Under the pieces are notes generated by a model, which ran no database searches, was not told the origin of the DNA, and worked only from the letters and a program-made list of their open reading frames with translations. DNA of 64,000 nt. It comes from Erythroxylum novogranatense. Lineage: Eukaryota > Streptophyta > Magnoliopsida > Malpighiales > Erythroxylaceae. The stretch lies in NCBI GenBank assembly GCA_029891385.1, contig JAIWQS010000146.1, positions 100,797 through 164,796 on the forward strand, written 5' to 3'. Both the position numbers and the translations under genes were made by a program. Shown here piece after piece: positions 24,642 through 35,991 of this stretch; positions within the stretch are counted from its first letter, which is position 1, and each line of letters starts with the position of its first letter.

Positions 24642-25606
24642 TGTTGGGCCGGGCCCCGATCCCTAATCACGAGGAGACCCTCGAGTCATGCCGTGACGGC
24701 GCCCAAAACGTCGAATTCGATCCCAATATCCATACTGAATTCTATTTACATGCATTTCCATAACATTCCAACTATGAATTAAACACCCATAAACTAAGGG
24801 CTTCATGCCATTACAAATCAAAGGAAATTTATCAAATATTCTCAAATGTAGCATAATACAAAATAAAATTTAAAATCCAAAATACATGAGTATGCTCCAT
24901 GATGATATGTTTGGGCTAACCAAAATACTAACTTAATATAAGGCTCTAACTAGCTTGAAGTTTAGATGCCTTGCAAGGTCAACAATCGCCCTCGATCTGC
25001 ACCGAGGAGGGAGAGTAATGGGGTGAGCTGCGGCTCGATGGCATATACATTTATAGCCATTGGCAACGAGCCACACAATCAAGCATATATATATTTTTAC
25101 AAGCATATAACAAATCATTATTCTATCACTTTACTATCATCGCAAAATGTGTCATATGATTACACAATATAACAATTTAACATGTGTCATGCTCAACCAA
25201 TCAATCATGTATGCACAAACAATTGGCTCGAGAGTTCCGTAAACTATTCGAGTCCGATTTCTCAAGGATCTCGTTGCCTCAAGCGGACAGCCGGGAAAAG
25301 GCTTTACGTCGACGTGCACGTGACTCTATCCGTTACTCTCTCACCTAAACAAACACATAACTATTCGTTTCATGCTCAAAGCATTTATCAAAGCGTGAAA
25401 ATCGAAAATACTAATACCAAAAGTCTACATTCAACTTCCATCTAAAATTCCGAACCCTTAGAGGCTAATTCCGAACTTCCCTTCTTCATAAACTTATAGT
25501 CCTTGATCTCTAGTTCACAAGGAATCAAAAATCACCTCAATTGAACATCTACACCAAAAGATATGCCCAAAATACCAAAAATTTCTCTTTCGGACAACCT
25601 GAGGCT

Positions 25607-25850
25607 CACCGCAGAGAAGGTACGCTCGCCGCGACGCAGACCTGGCTCGACGCGGCGAGCACAAATGTGTGCATCGCGACGTGCTCACCTCACGCACGTC
25701 GCGACGTGGACATTTATGCGCCGCAACGTGCACATCATTTGTGTACGCCGCGACGTGCACCTTGTGCACGCGACATGCCGCCCTTCTGCCGCACGCCGCG
25801 GTGTGCTCATGAGCACGTCGCGACGTGCGGGTCGGAGAGGCGTCTCCGAA
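25607..25850. repeat. GC-rich TCGCGACG-type cassette in LTR-B
   Basis: A CpG-dense stretch with repeated GTCGCGACGTG, GCACGTCGCGACGTG and GCCGCGACGTGCAC words, many self-complementary. Frames run through it on both strands (25515-25856 minus; 25541-25867 and 25563-25880 plus), which is a sign of base composition rather than coding. The shorter equivalent in the 5' LTR is 35215-35335. Confidence 0.85.
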
Positions 25851-25857
25851 CCTCATT

Positions 25858-25862
25858 TTTTC
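25858..25862. repeat. Target site duplication, left copy (TTTTC)
   Basis: TTTTC at 25858-25862 equals TTTTC at 28373-28377. Comparison with the uninterrupted 5' LTR at about 35340-35375 confirms that the sequence between was added. Confidence 0.85.
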
Positions 25863-28372
25863 TGTAACATCCCAAATTAGGGGGTAGCATATTAAGCAAC
25901 TTTAGTCCGATTTATGTTATGCCTCTTTGACATTTTGGCATGCATTCATGGCATTTTCCGGGTACATTGGTTTAATGACACTTCGGATTGATTCGGACTG
26001 TATTAAGATAATTTTAGTAATTTTTGGATATTTCGATGATTTTTAGAAATTGTTGGTGACGTATTTAGTATTTTTGAACAATTATTTGGAAGTCATTATT
26101 TTATGACGGAATTTTTGGTGAATTTTTGGAAGCTGTCTGGGAATTCTGGGTATTTGTTTGTTATAAGAATTCATAAGTGTGTTTTTGGGTAATTAACTAT
26201 TCATCCAATAGTACTAATTGAATAAGTGGACGAATATATACGGGTTGATTAATTATTTTGAGACAGAACCGATAGCGTTCATCGGTATTGTTCCTCACTC
26301 TGTCATCGATTTGACCGCTTTTACTGCACGCAGATCACGAGGTTAGTCTGAAAGTCACGACATCTTGACAGATTATTTATCAAGACATTCTTGAAAGTCC
26401 CGACATTGACCTATATTACTTCATGAAAGTCCCGATTCTCGACCTTAAATCGTCCTTACTATTTATTGCCTCGAAGTCCCGACAATATCTGGCAGTGGTC
26501 ATTTACTATACCTTTGCTCATCACTATCTTCGACTTCATTCATCATCTTCTTCGACTTCCAAAATTTCTTTTTTTTCACTTTCCTTTCTTTTCTTCTCAA
26601 TTCTTCTCAATTCTTTTAGCATCATCACTTAAAACTAACCTATTTAACAAATCTAACCTATCGTAATCATCCAAATCGTCAAATCTTATAGATCTAAAAT
26701 TTCTTTTACCAATATCGATCTCATCCGACTATCTTATAAAGGACAAGAATTAACTTCCCATGTCCTAATCGCATCAATTCGCAGACACTTATTTATATGT
26801 AACCATCATGACATTCTACTATCGAACCCATTCTTATAATCTTATCCGTAATCACAAATTCTCAACTACCTCATCAGCGATCTTATGAATCTTTTCATAC
26901 GGACATTCTAGAACCAAAACATGGGACAAACCGCATTAGGCCGTATACAACTCTTCTATTCAAGTACAAGCAATAGTTAAGCGCTGGTTAAAACAAAATC
27001 GCCTAAACCATGCTCTGATACCAAAAGATGTAACACCCAAATACCCCCTGGGAGGATACATGGATGCCACCCAATACAGTACAATCAAATCAGACTAGTT
27101 TACACACAACATCTCAAACAGTGCTTACAATACATCACATCATACTGTCAGAACTAGAATTTAAAGTTATTATAGGCCCAAAAATGTTCACTAAAAACAT
27201 GTTCAACAATACAAAAACAGACTCCTTTGGCCAATGCGGTTGACTTGTCCCGATCCTTAATCTTGCTCGTACCTACACAGGGCAAATCCAATCGCTAAGC
27301 TTATAGCTTAGTGAGTAATCATTATCTAATTTAACCAATTTCTTTTCATACTAACGATATCAAGATGCATTCGAGATCGAGATTAATACTCTGGCAGCAA
27401 AATGCACTTCATAACAGATGTTATCATTAATGCACAAAACAAAGCAAAAGTCCATAAAATAGAAGTGGGTAACGGACTTATCGAAGATCAAGTCTCGACA
27501 TCAAGTGTCCATATCGAGAAGACACCAAGTGTCACGAAGATCAAGTCTCGACATCAAGTGTCCATATCGAAGACAAAGTGTCACAGAAGATCAAGTCTCG
27601 ACACCGAAGTGTCACGAAGATCAAGTCTCGACACGAAGTGTCACGAAGATCAAGTCTCGACATGAAGTGTCACGAAGCCTTCTGAACCCTTCTAGGCATG
27701 CCTATTTACCCACAACTTCTGACAGAACAAATCATTCCGGACATTTCATGTGCAATAAATTAGCACCGCCACTAAAATAATCATGCAACAATCACCTCGG
27801 ACGTTCATTGTAGGAATAATACACAATCGATAAAGACATATGAGCACTTTCGGACATTCATTGTGGGACAATACACAATTCAAGACAGAATAAATCAAAG
27901 TGAGACCGTCCGGGTCTCTTCCTTATTACCGATATACTTATGAAATGACTTACCGAATCTGAAATTATTGACATTCTTGAAAGTCACGATTCATCGACCG
28001 ACATTACCGAAAGTCTTGATTCTTGACGACATTCTTTGAAAGTCTTGATTACTGACCTTAAATTGCCCTTACTATTTATTGCCTCGAAGTCCCGGCAATA
28101 TCTGGCAGTGGTCGTTCCTCTATAATAGGGAACACAGATACAAATTATTATTGTGCATAATTACTGTACGATACATGATGCATGTTCATGCAAATTTTCG
28201 GGATTCTACTGTTCAAAAATACGTATTACTATTCACAAATATGTATTATTACTGTATATGATGTGATGTATTGTAAGCACTGTTTGAGATGTTGTGTGTA
28301 AACTAGTCTGCTTTGATTGTACTGTATTGGGTGGCATCTATGTATCCTCCCAGGGGGTATTTGGGTGTTACA
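25863..28372. mobile_element. Rearranged LTR-A element with inverted core
   Basis: The outer ends (TGTAACATCCCAAATTAGGG to GGTATTTGGGTGTTACA) form one sense-plus family A LTR: arms at 25863-26346 and 28259-28372. The core is inverted. It holds an antisense LTR piece (26347-26745), 280 bases of internal region (26746-27028) matching 43192-43465, the initiator-Met PBS (TGGTATCAGAGCATGG on the minus strand), and an antisense LTR from 27029 to about 28258. A perfect target duplication flanks the whole, so it may have integrated in this form or inverted later. There is no coding sequence. Confidence 0.75.
27480..27675. repeat. LTR-A minisatellite, longest array
   Basis: Six or so units mixing GAAGATCAAGTCTCGACA with CAAGTGTCCATATCGA or GAAGTGTCACGAAGATC. 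It is homologous to the arrays in the other family A LTRs. Confidence 0.8.
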
Positions 28373-28939
28373 TTTTCTGCATTTTTTGAATTCAATCCTT
28401 CCCTTAACCAAATGCAACACATCTAAACTTTAGATCAAGTTCTATACTACCTTTCTAACCCAGCAACAACTCAAAATCAGTCATAAACGCATCAATCCAA
28501 GGAATCAAACTATTTTTGCCTTAAAACCCTAAAACCACCGATTCTCTACATTCCACATCCTCTAAGTTTAATCTAACCAAAGCAAGATTAACAAGGTAAC
28601 TTATCAGAAAATGGTTCAAACCGCTCTGAAATCTCTTGGAATCACAAACTCTCTTCTCTTCTCTTCTTCCTCCACCGACGACACTTCTCCTTCTTTTCTC
28701 TTCTCTTTTCCTTTCCTCTTCTTTTCCTTTCTTTTTCTATTCTCTTTTCTTTCTTTCTTAAGTCTATTTCTCTTAAGTCTAAAGGGGTAGGAAAAGACCA
28801 AAACACCCCTCCTTGCAAAGCCTTAAGCTCTCCCACCTAAGTGGTCTTCCTAATTTGCCCTCACACACATTACCCTTTTAATTCTCACTTAACCACAATT
28901 AAACATTAATTATCCAATAATACTCTGAAATAAATCAAA

Positions 28940-29677
28940 CTAAGGCATAAACACATAATTAACACAATTTATGCTTAATGACATCAAAAAAAAAATTCGG
29001 GGTCCAACATCTCTCCCCCTCTTAAAAGAAATTTCATCCTCCAAATTATTACTTGAGTCATCGAAGAGATACGAATACTTCTCCTTCATAGCTTCCAAGG
29101 AATCCCATGTAGCCTCCTCTACCGAATGATTCCTCCACAGGACTTTGACTAACTGAACCGTCTTGTTCCTGAGAACTTTTTCCTTTGTATCCAAAATCTC
29201 CACTGGGAGCTCCTCATAACTCAAATCATCCCTCAACTGAACCTTACTAGTCTGAATGATATGAGAAGGATCCGATCTATACCTCCTCAACATAGACACA
29301 TGGAAGACATCGTGAATCTGAGACAATTCAGGAGGTAATGCCAACCTGTAGGCGAGTGGCCCAATCCTCTCCAGGATCTCATAAGGACCCACATACCTCG
29401 GACTCAACTTATCCTTCTTGCCGAAACTCATCACTCCTTTCCAAGGAGACGTCTTAAGGAATACTTTCTCACCGACCTCAAACTCCATATCCTTTCGGTG
29501 CACATCAATGTAGCTCTTCATCCTATCCTGTGCTGCTTTAAACCGTTGCTTAACCAAATTGACTTTATCAACCGTCGTCTGAATCAATTCTGGTCCGACC
29601 AATTTCCTCTCTCCTTCTTCATCCCAACAAATCGGAGTCCTACACCTCCTGCCATACAATGCCTCATATGACACCAT
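28940..29677 (-). pseudogene. Chromovirus integrase C-terminus and chromodomain (family B)
   Basis: This is a 245-codon open piece of the polyprotein. It starts in the integrase core tail ([18 protein letters not shown]), continues through the integrase C-terminal region ([45 protein letters not shown]) and ends with a chromodomain ([40 protein letters not shown]). Chromodomains in this position are thought to guide integration to heterochromatin. The frame ends inside the 3' LTR. The first Met is not a true start, because the piece continues upstream across a frameshift near 29690. Confidence 0.93.
29010..29030 (-). promoter_or_regulatory. Polypurine tract of the LTR-B chromovirus
   Basis: On the minus strand TTTTAAGAGGGGGAGAGA abuts the LTR start TGTTGGACC at 29009. 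It is the primer for second-strand synthesis and confirms the minus orientation of the element. Confidence 0.85.
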
Positions 29678-29701
29678 CCAATGCTCGAATGGTACAAATT
29701 G

Positions 29702-30363
29702 TTATAGCGAATTCACCAATGGCAAATCTTCATCCTCCTTAAAATCCATCACACATGCCCCGAGCATCCTCAAGAGTCCGAATGGTCCTCTCAGATTGAC
29801 CATCCGTGTGAGAGTGAAACGCCGTACTAAAATGCAGCTTAGTCCCCAAAGCTTCCTGCAAACTACCCCAAAACCTCGAAGTAAACCGAGGGTCTCTATC
29901 AGACACATCGAATCCGGAATCCCATGCAATCTCACTATCTCATCAATGTACTTCTTTGCCAGCACATGCAATGAATCAGTCTGCTTAATCGCCAAAAAGT
30001 GAGCTAACTTGGTCAACCGATCCACAATCACCCAAATTGCATCGTGCTTCCTACTGGTCTTAGGCAAACCCATCGAAAATCCATAGTCACCTTTGCCACT
30101 TCCATTTAGGAATAGGCGTGCCTCAACTTACTGAAGGTGCCGGTGTTCAACTTTAACTTGCCGAGACACGAGACACTTCATCAAAAACTCGCTACATCCT
30201 CTCTATGCCTTTCCACCAAAAATGCTCTCTCAAATCCTCAGACATCCTAGATCATGGTGTAGGCGCATGTGCCTCATCCATAATCTCATCCTTAACCTCC
30301 GCACATCCGAATACACAACCTGCTTCCCATCGCCATAAGCCCATCATCCCTCACTACTACTTC
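29702..30363 (-). pseudogene. Chromovirus integrase zinc and core region (family B), frameshifted
   Basis: The 29702-30073 frame begins [21 protein letters not shown] and [16 protein letters not shown], the start of the integrase catalytic core. After about 29900 the reading continues in other frames. Between 30074 and 30363 the HHCC zinc domain is so damaged by indels that no open piece remains. The core Asp context (TMDF) is visible at about 30075-30090 but out of frame with GLPKT. Integrase is therefore inactive. Confidence 0.85.
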
Positions 30364-31332
30364 TTAAACTTTACCATTCCGAATTTCCTCCCTGAGTCTG
30401 CTCAACTCTGCATCTTGAATATGCAATTCCCTAACCTTCTCCCTGAGAATCGGTCTCACTCGGAAATTAGCTAGAAGGCAATCCTGTTCCTCCTGCTTCA
30501 AGCTTATCTTAAGCTTGGCCATCTCTTCCAATAAAGGAAGATAAACTGCCCGAACATGAGCAATCGAAGACTTCCTACTCAAAGCATCCGCCACTACATT
30601 GGCCTTGCCCGGATGATACTCGATCAGCAAATCATAATCCTTAAGCAACTCGATCCACCGTCGCTGTCTCAAATTCAATTCCTTCGGACTCAACAAGTAC
30701 TTGAGACTCTTGTGATCTAAAGATCCTCGTCTAACTCCATGCAGATAATGTCTCCAAATCTTCAAAGCAAAGATCACAGCTGCCAACTCCAAATCATGCG
30801 TCGGATAATTCAACTCATAAGGCTTCAACTGCCACGAAGCATAAGCAATCACCCTATCTCCCTGCATCAATACACAACCGAGACCCTTTCTCGAAGCATC
30901 ACTATACACGGTATAACCCTTATCTCCCGAAGGCAGAATCAGAATCGGAGCACTCGCCAATCTATACTTGAGCTCTTCGAAGCTCTTCTGGCACTCGTCA
31001 CTCCAGATAAACTTCTGATTCTTCCTCGACAATTGCATCATCGGAGCGGCTATTATGGAGAACCCCTCCACAAATCTCCTATAGTAACCTGCCAAACCCA
31101 GAAAACTCCTCACTTCTGCTACATTCTTCGGGGCTTCCCAATTCACCACAACTTCTATTTTCTTTGGATCCACATGCACTCCCTGTTCTGAAATCACATG
31201 TCCAAGAAATGAAACTTCTCTCAGCCAAAATTCGCATTTATCGAATTTGGCATACAACTCATTCCTCCTCAAATTTTCCAAAGCAATCCTCAAATGCTCC
31301 TCATGCTGCTCATCACTATTGAAATAAACCAA
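30364..31332 (-). pseudogene. Chromovirus RT C-terminus and RNase H (family B)
   Basis: This is a 322-codon open piece. It starts just after the FIDD catalytic box, continues through the RT thumb ([37 protein letters not shown]) and then RNase H ([63 protein letters not shown]). The RNase H acidic residues D, E and D are all seen, with a small sequence anomaly ([11 protein letters not shown]) before the last. It is separated from the preceding RT piece only by a TAG at 31360. The end runs into the damaged integrase region. Confidence 0.95.
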
Positions 31333-31359
31333 TATATCATCAATAAAGACAATGATAAA

Positions 31360-32343
31360 CTAGTCCAAGAATGGCTTAAAGACTCGATTCATCAAATCTA
31401 TAAACGCTGCAGGCACATTCGTCAATCCAAAAGGCATAACCAAGAACTCAAAATGCCCATACCGAGTTCTGAAAGCATACTTGGGCACATCCGACTCCTT
31501 AATCCTCAACTGATGGTAACCCGATCTCAAATCTATCTTAGAGAAGACTTTCGCTCCTTGCAATTGATCAAATAGATCATCAATGCGAGGAAGCGGATAT
31601 GTGTTCTTCACCGTGACCTGATTCAACTTCCGATAGTCCACACACATCCTCAACGATCCATCTTTCTTCTTTACAAAAAGAACCGGAGCTCCCCAAGGCG
31701 AAGAGCTCGGCCGAACATATCCCTTCTCCACTAACTCCTCCAACTGCTCCTTAAGCTCTTTCAATTCCGTCGGAGCCATCCGGTAAGGCAGAATTGAAAT
31801 CGGCGCTGTACTTGACAAAAACTCAATGGGAAACTCAATTTCTCTAGCTGGCGGTAGTCCTGACAATTCCTCAGGAAAGACATCCGAGAATTCCCTAACT
31901 ACTGGAATATCCTCCAGCTTCCCTCTATCTGCCCTGGTGTCCACCACATAGGCCAAAAATGCCTCACAACCCTTCCTCATCATTTTTTCTGTTGTCAAAA
32001 CTGAAACAATTCTGGGCAGACTTGCCTTTCTGTCCCCCATAAATACCACTCTCCTACCGCTATCCAATTCAAATTCTACTGTCTTCCGCTTACAATCCAA
32101 ACGGGCATTGTACCTCTCTAACGTATCCATACCCAAAATGACATCTAATCCTCCCATCGTCAGTGGCATTAAATCCACCACTAGAAGTTCTCCACCAATA
32201 CAAAGCTCACAGCCTCTATACACTTGACTAATCACAATGCACTGGCCGATTGGAGTACTCACCATCGCCGAGTATCCAATGGGCTCACAATCTATCACAC
32301 AGTGTCTACTCAAGAAACAAACGAGTGAGTAGAACTGGATCAA
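31360..32343 (-). pseudogene. Chromovirus protease and RT (family B)
   Basis: This is a 327-codon open piece. The N-terminal part is the retropepsin-like protease ([33 protein letters not shown]). Its catalytic D-S/T-G turn lies just upstream at about 32300-32350 and is broken by a frameshift (LFD then SSTHSFV in different frames). RT follows with [72 protein letters not shown] and MPFGLTN. A single TAG (31360-31362) interrupts between FLD and the [12 protein letters not shown] catalytic box. RT itself is otherwise well kept. Confidence 0.95.
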
Positions 32344-32399
32344 TCAAAAAGCACATCATCAAAGAAAGAGTCGAATCATACCGGCCACCACATCAGAGC

Positions 32400-33670
32400 G
32401 GTCTCGCATCCTCCCGAAGTCATCACAAACACCTTAGCGGTGCTCGCCTCCGGGTCTCCCTAATGCTCACTCGCTTAGTTACATCTGAATCGCCCACTTC
32501 GCATTTGCAGTCCTCACAACCCACGATCTCGCTCTCCTCGGAACTTGCATCCGACTTCTCTCTTGTCGGAGGCCGAGGACACTCTCCGCAATGTGTCCCT
32601 TCTCCCCACAGATTGAAACAAACTCCGTCAATCAAACACTCTCCTCATGGGGTCTCCCACAATGCTCACACTTCGAATGAAAGATCTATCCCATCTCCCT
32701 TCTATCGCCGCCCATCGTTGAGGCTTGGTGAGAAACAGTAGAAGTCCTCATCGGCCTAGGTCGGCTCGAACCACTGCTCCTCTCCTCTCGATCAACAGAA
32801 GCTCCCCGCACTCTGTCTCGGCATAGGAGTACTAGCGCCGCCTCCCTCTTCAACCGCTTCTTCCTTTCTTCTTGTTTATCGCACTCTTGATATTCTCAAT
32901 ATTCTCTACCCTCAAAGCTGCCTCAACCAGCTGCTGAAAATCACAGAAGTTCTGCACAATCACCTTCTCTCTGAAGGCCAAGTACAATCCCGACTTAAAC
33001 CGGCGACATCTAGCAGCCTCAGTCAACATCAGATCCGAAGCATACCTCGCCAACTGAGTGAACCACCGCTCGTACTCTCACTGACATCTCCCTCTGAGTC
33101 AAACTAAGAAATTCCTTCTGCTTCTGCTGAATGTACACCTCAGACAGATATTTCTTCTTAAAAGCAGCCAAGAAGTTCTGCCATGACAACTCTACTGGTC
33201 TCATCTCGACCGCTCGCACTGCCTCCCACCAATGCAGAACATCTCCCTCAAGCAAACTTGCAGATAAACAACTCTCTCATCATCCTCACAGTCCATCCGA
33301 TCCAAAGACTCTCTCGCCTTTCTCAACCAAGTCTCGGCTTCTTCAGATCGATGTCCCAAAGAAATCGATCGCCCATACTTTCTCAACCTATCAAACCGTC
33401 TCCCTTCCGAAATGAGTCGAAATGGCTATGGTATCGACCCATAGCTTTGAATAAATGCTGCGTGAACGCTCGAATAGCCTCGGATCTAATGGAGGCACTT
33501 GCTCCTCCGGAATCGGGCGACTCTAGTCTGCGAAGGAATGGGCTCACTACCTAGCCCCATGTAAGCCTCAAAGATTCCTCAGGCTATCGACTCATCACCA
33601 TCTCCTCTCTAGTGGAGAGTCGTACAGCAAATCCTTGCGTAACTCCTCGTGTCCTTCTACGAGGTGACAT
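32400..33670 (-). pseudogene. Chromovirus gag (family B), heavily frameshifted
   Basis: A likely start ATG lies at 33670 (minus), with product MSPRRRTRGVTQGFAVRL. The retrotransposon gag domain shows as GDVLHWWEAVRAVE, WQNFLAAFKKKYLSE and KQKEFLSLTQREMSV at 33019-33255, then MARYASDLMLTEAARCRRF and GLYLAFREKV at 32850-33053. A decayed zinc knuckle (CFN then GECPRPPTREKS) is at about 32560-32635. Small indels break the frame at least five times. Gag normally forms the virus-like particle; this copy cannot. Confidence 0.88.
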
Positions 33671-33829
33671 CGCACTCTTCAAATGGAAACAATAAGGATT
33701 AACTATGTGTCAATTTACATGTATGCATGATATGCATGTCACTTAATGCACTCAATCAAATGCAACATATAAGCAAATATCAAACAAGTCGTCCTATATG
33801 CATTCTAAGCCGAGGACACTAAACCTAGG

Positions 33830-33842
33830 CGCTCTGATACCA
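33830..33842 (-). promoter_or_regulatory. Primer binding site, initiator Met tRNA
   Basis: On the minus strand, four bases after the 5' LTR end, TTTGGTATCAGAGCGCC matches the complement of the plant initiator-Met tRNA 3' end (TGGTATCAGAGC). It is the primer for minus-strand DNA synthesis. Confidence 0.9.
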
Positions 33843-34214
33843 AACATGTTGGGCCCGGGCTCCGGATCCCTAATCCCAAGGAGACCCCTCGAGTCACGCC
33901 GACGACGCGCCCTAAAACGCCGCACCGATCCCAACATCCATCTGTAATTCTATTTACATGCATTTCCATAACATTCACAACTATGAATTAAACACCCCAT
34001 AAACTAAGGGCTTCATGCCATTACAAATCAAAGGAAATTCATCAAGTATTCTCAAATGTAGCATAATACAAAATAAAATTTAAAATCCAAAATACATGAG
34101 TATGCTCCATGATGATATGCTGGCGGGCTAACCAAAATACTAACTTAATACAAGGCTCCTAACTAGCTTGAAGTTTCCGATGTCTTGCAAGGTCAAAAAT
34201 CGTCTCGATCTGCA

Positions 34215-34254
34215 CCTGAGGAGGGGAGAGTAATGGGGTGAGCTGCGAAGCTCA
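34215..34254 (-). promoter_or_regulatory. Predicted 3' splice site with stem-loop (LTR-B)
   Basis: In sense: a six-base-pair stem TGAGCT / AGCTCA closing a four-base loop (34254-34239), then a C/T tract and CTCAG|GTGCAG. With the donor at 35581/35582 it gives a 1366-base predicted intron. Confidence 0.45.
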
Positions 34255-35214
34255 GTGGCATATACATTTATAGCCATTGGCAACGAGCCACACAATCAAG
34301 CATATATATATTTCTACAAGCATATAACAAATCATTATTCTATCACTTTACTATCATCGCAAAATGTGTCATATGTTACACAATATAACAATTTAACATG
34401 TGTCATACTCAACCAATCAATCATGTATGCACAAACAATTGGCTCGAGAGTTCCGTAAAACGATCCGGATAAACCGAAGTTTATACCGTAAACTATCCGA
34501 GTCCGATTTCTCAAGGATCTCGTTGCCTCAAGCGGGCAGCCGAGAAAAGGTTTTACGTCGACGTACACGTGACTCCATCCGTTACTCTCTCACCCAAACA
34601 AACACATAACTATTCGTTTCATGCTCAAAGCATTTATCAAAGCTTTCAAAATTTCCATTCTTTTCATTCTCGTAAAATGCCATAAGGCCTATCAAGGCCA
34701 TACAAAATCATCATGCATTTCTAACATTTCTTATAAGTCAATACAAGTAATGTCACACAATGCAAGCAAGCATACACAAGACAATTTGCTCATACACACA
34801 ATAACCATAAATATATTACCCACCTAATATCGCTTGAGTATCCAACTCACTGTTGTCCTTCCTCTTGCGGTTGGATCAGGTCAGCTTGGTTTCCTAAAAT
34901 AAACCAAGTTCCATTTAATCAATATCCCCAAAAGAAAATATTCAAAAAGCGTGAAAATCGAAAATACTAATACCAAAAGTCTACATTCAACTTCCATATA
35001 AAATTTCGAACCCTTATAGGCTAATTCCGAACTTCCTTTCTTCATAAACTTGTAGCCCTTGATCTTTAGTTCACAACGAATCAAAAATCACCTCAATTGA
35101 ACATCTACACCAAAAGATATGCCCAAAATACCAAAAATTTCTCTTTCAGACAACCTGGGGCTCATGGCATAATGACTCCAATTCACCGCCATGATGAGAC
35201 CGGGTTTCGTCATG

Positions 35215-35335
35215 ACGAAGCTCGGCTCGACGCGACGAGCACAAATGTGTGCGTCGCAACGTGCTCACCTCACGCACGTCGCGACAAGCACATTTGTGCG
35301 CCGCTCTGCCACACGTCGCGTCGGAGAGGCGTCTC
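35215..35335. repeat. GC-rich cassette in LTR-B 5' LTR
   Basis: A shorter version of 25607-25850: CGACGCGACGAGCAC, GTCGCAACGTGCTC, GCACGTCGCGACAAG. Flanks align with the other LTR, so the two cassettes differ in length through gain or loss of units. Confidence 0.8.
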
Positions 35336-35991
35336 TGAACCCCATTTTTCCTACATTTTCTGACTTCAATCCTTCCCTTAACTAAATGCAACACATCTAA
35401 ACTTTAGATCAAGTTCTATACTACCTTTCTAACCCAGCAACAACTCAAAATCAGTCATAAACGCATCAATCCAAGGAATCTAACTATTTTTGCCTTAAAA
35501 TCCTAAAACCACCGATTCTCTACATTCCACATCCTCTAAGTTTAATCTAACCAAAACAAGATTAACACAAGCAGAACTTACCCGAAAATGGTTCGAAACT
35601 ATCGGAAATCTCTTGGAATCACAAACTCTCTTCTCTTCTCTTCTTCATCCACCGACGGCACTTCTCCTTCTTTTCTCTTCTCTTTTCCTTTCCTCTTCTT
35701 TTCCTTTCTTTTTCTATTCTCTTTTCTTTCTTTCTTAAGTCTATTTCTCTTAAGCCTAAAGGGGTAGGAAAAGACCAAAACACCCCTCCTTGCAAAGCCT
35801 TAAGCTCTCCTAGCTAAGAGGTCTTCCTAATTTGCCCTCACACACATTACCCTTTTAATTCTCACTTAACCACAATTAAACATTAATTATCCAATAATAC
35901 TCTGAAATAAATCAAACTAAGGCATAAACACATAATTAACACAATTTATGCTTAATGACATCATAAAAAAAATTCGGGGTCCAACAGAATC

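Larger units (their letters stand above)
24642..29009 (-). repeat. LTR-B, 3' LTR of the chromovirus, split by a nested insertion
   Basis: Without the insertion at 25863-28372 and one target copy, about 1.85 kb remains, against 2.14 kb for the other LTR. The shortfall is one deletion of about 307 bases at 25394. The deletion corresponds to 34644-34950 in the 5' LTR and is flanked there by AAAGC microhomology. The splice donor seen at 35581 is mutated here: the sequence at about 28600 reads TGATAAGT in sense. Confidence 0.88.
24642..35986 (-). mobile_element. Full-length LTR-B Ty3-gypsy chromovirus
   Basis: The element is bounded by TGTTGGGCC and GGGGTCCAACA ends and a perfect 5-base target duplication (GAATC). 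Order on the plus strand: 3' LTR (24642-29009, carrying a nested family A insertion), polypurine tract (29010-29030), reversed gag-pol (about 28940-33670), PBS (33830-33842), 5' LTR (33847-35986). Without the nested insertion it is about 8.8 kb. The polyprotein order gag, protease, RT, RNase H, integrase, chromodomain identifies the chromovirus branch of Ty3-gypsy. It inserted into the second gene of the CACTA element. Confidence 0.93.
33847..35986 (-). repeat. LTR-B, 5' LTR of the chromovirus
   Basis: 2140 bases, TGTTGGGCCCGGG to TTCGGGGTCCAACA on the plus strand. In sense it carries a predicted splice donor (CGG|GTAAGTTC, 35581/35582), a GC-rich cassette (35215-35335), the GTACACGTGAC block (34563-34573), a TGAGCT-loop-AGCTCA stem-loop (34239-34254) and an acceptor (CTCAG|GTGCAG, 34215/34216). 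I do not see a convincing TATA box in this copy. Confidence 0.9.

Noticed and set aside
25515..25880. Overlapping ORFs of 105-113 codons on both strands
   Set aside because: They exist because the GC-rich CGCGACG cassette is open in several frames at once. Arg- and Cys-rich repetition shows composition, not coding.
27480..27675. Regular short repeats that look at first like a CRISPR array
   Set aside because: Spacers are not unique. The units are direct and diverged, and the same array recurs in every family A LTR of a plant genome. It is an LTR minisatellite.
30739..31191. 150-codon plus-strand ORF
   Set aside because: It is the antisense shadow of the family B RNase H/RT frame at 30364-31332, which has clear motifs.
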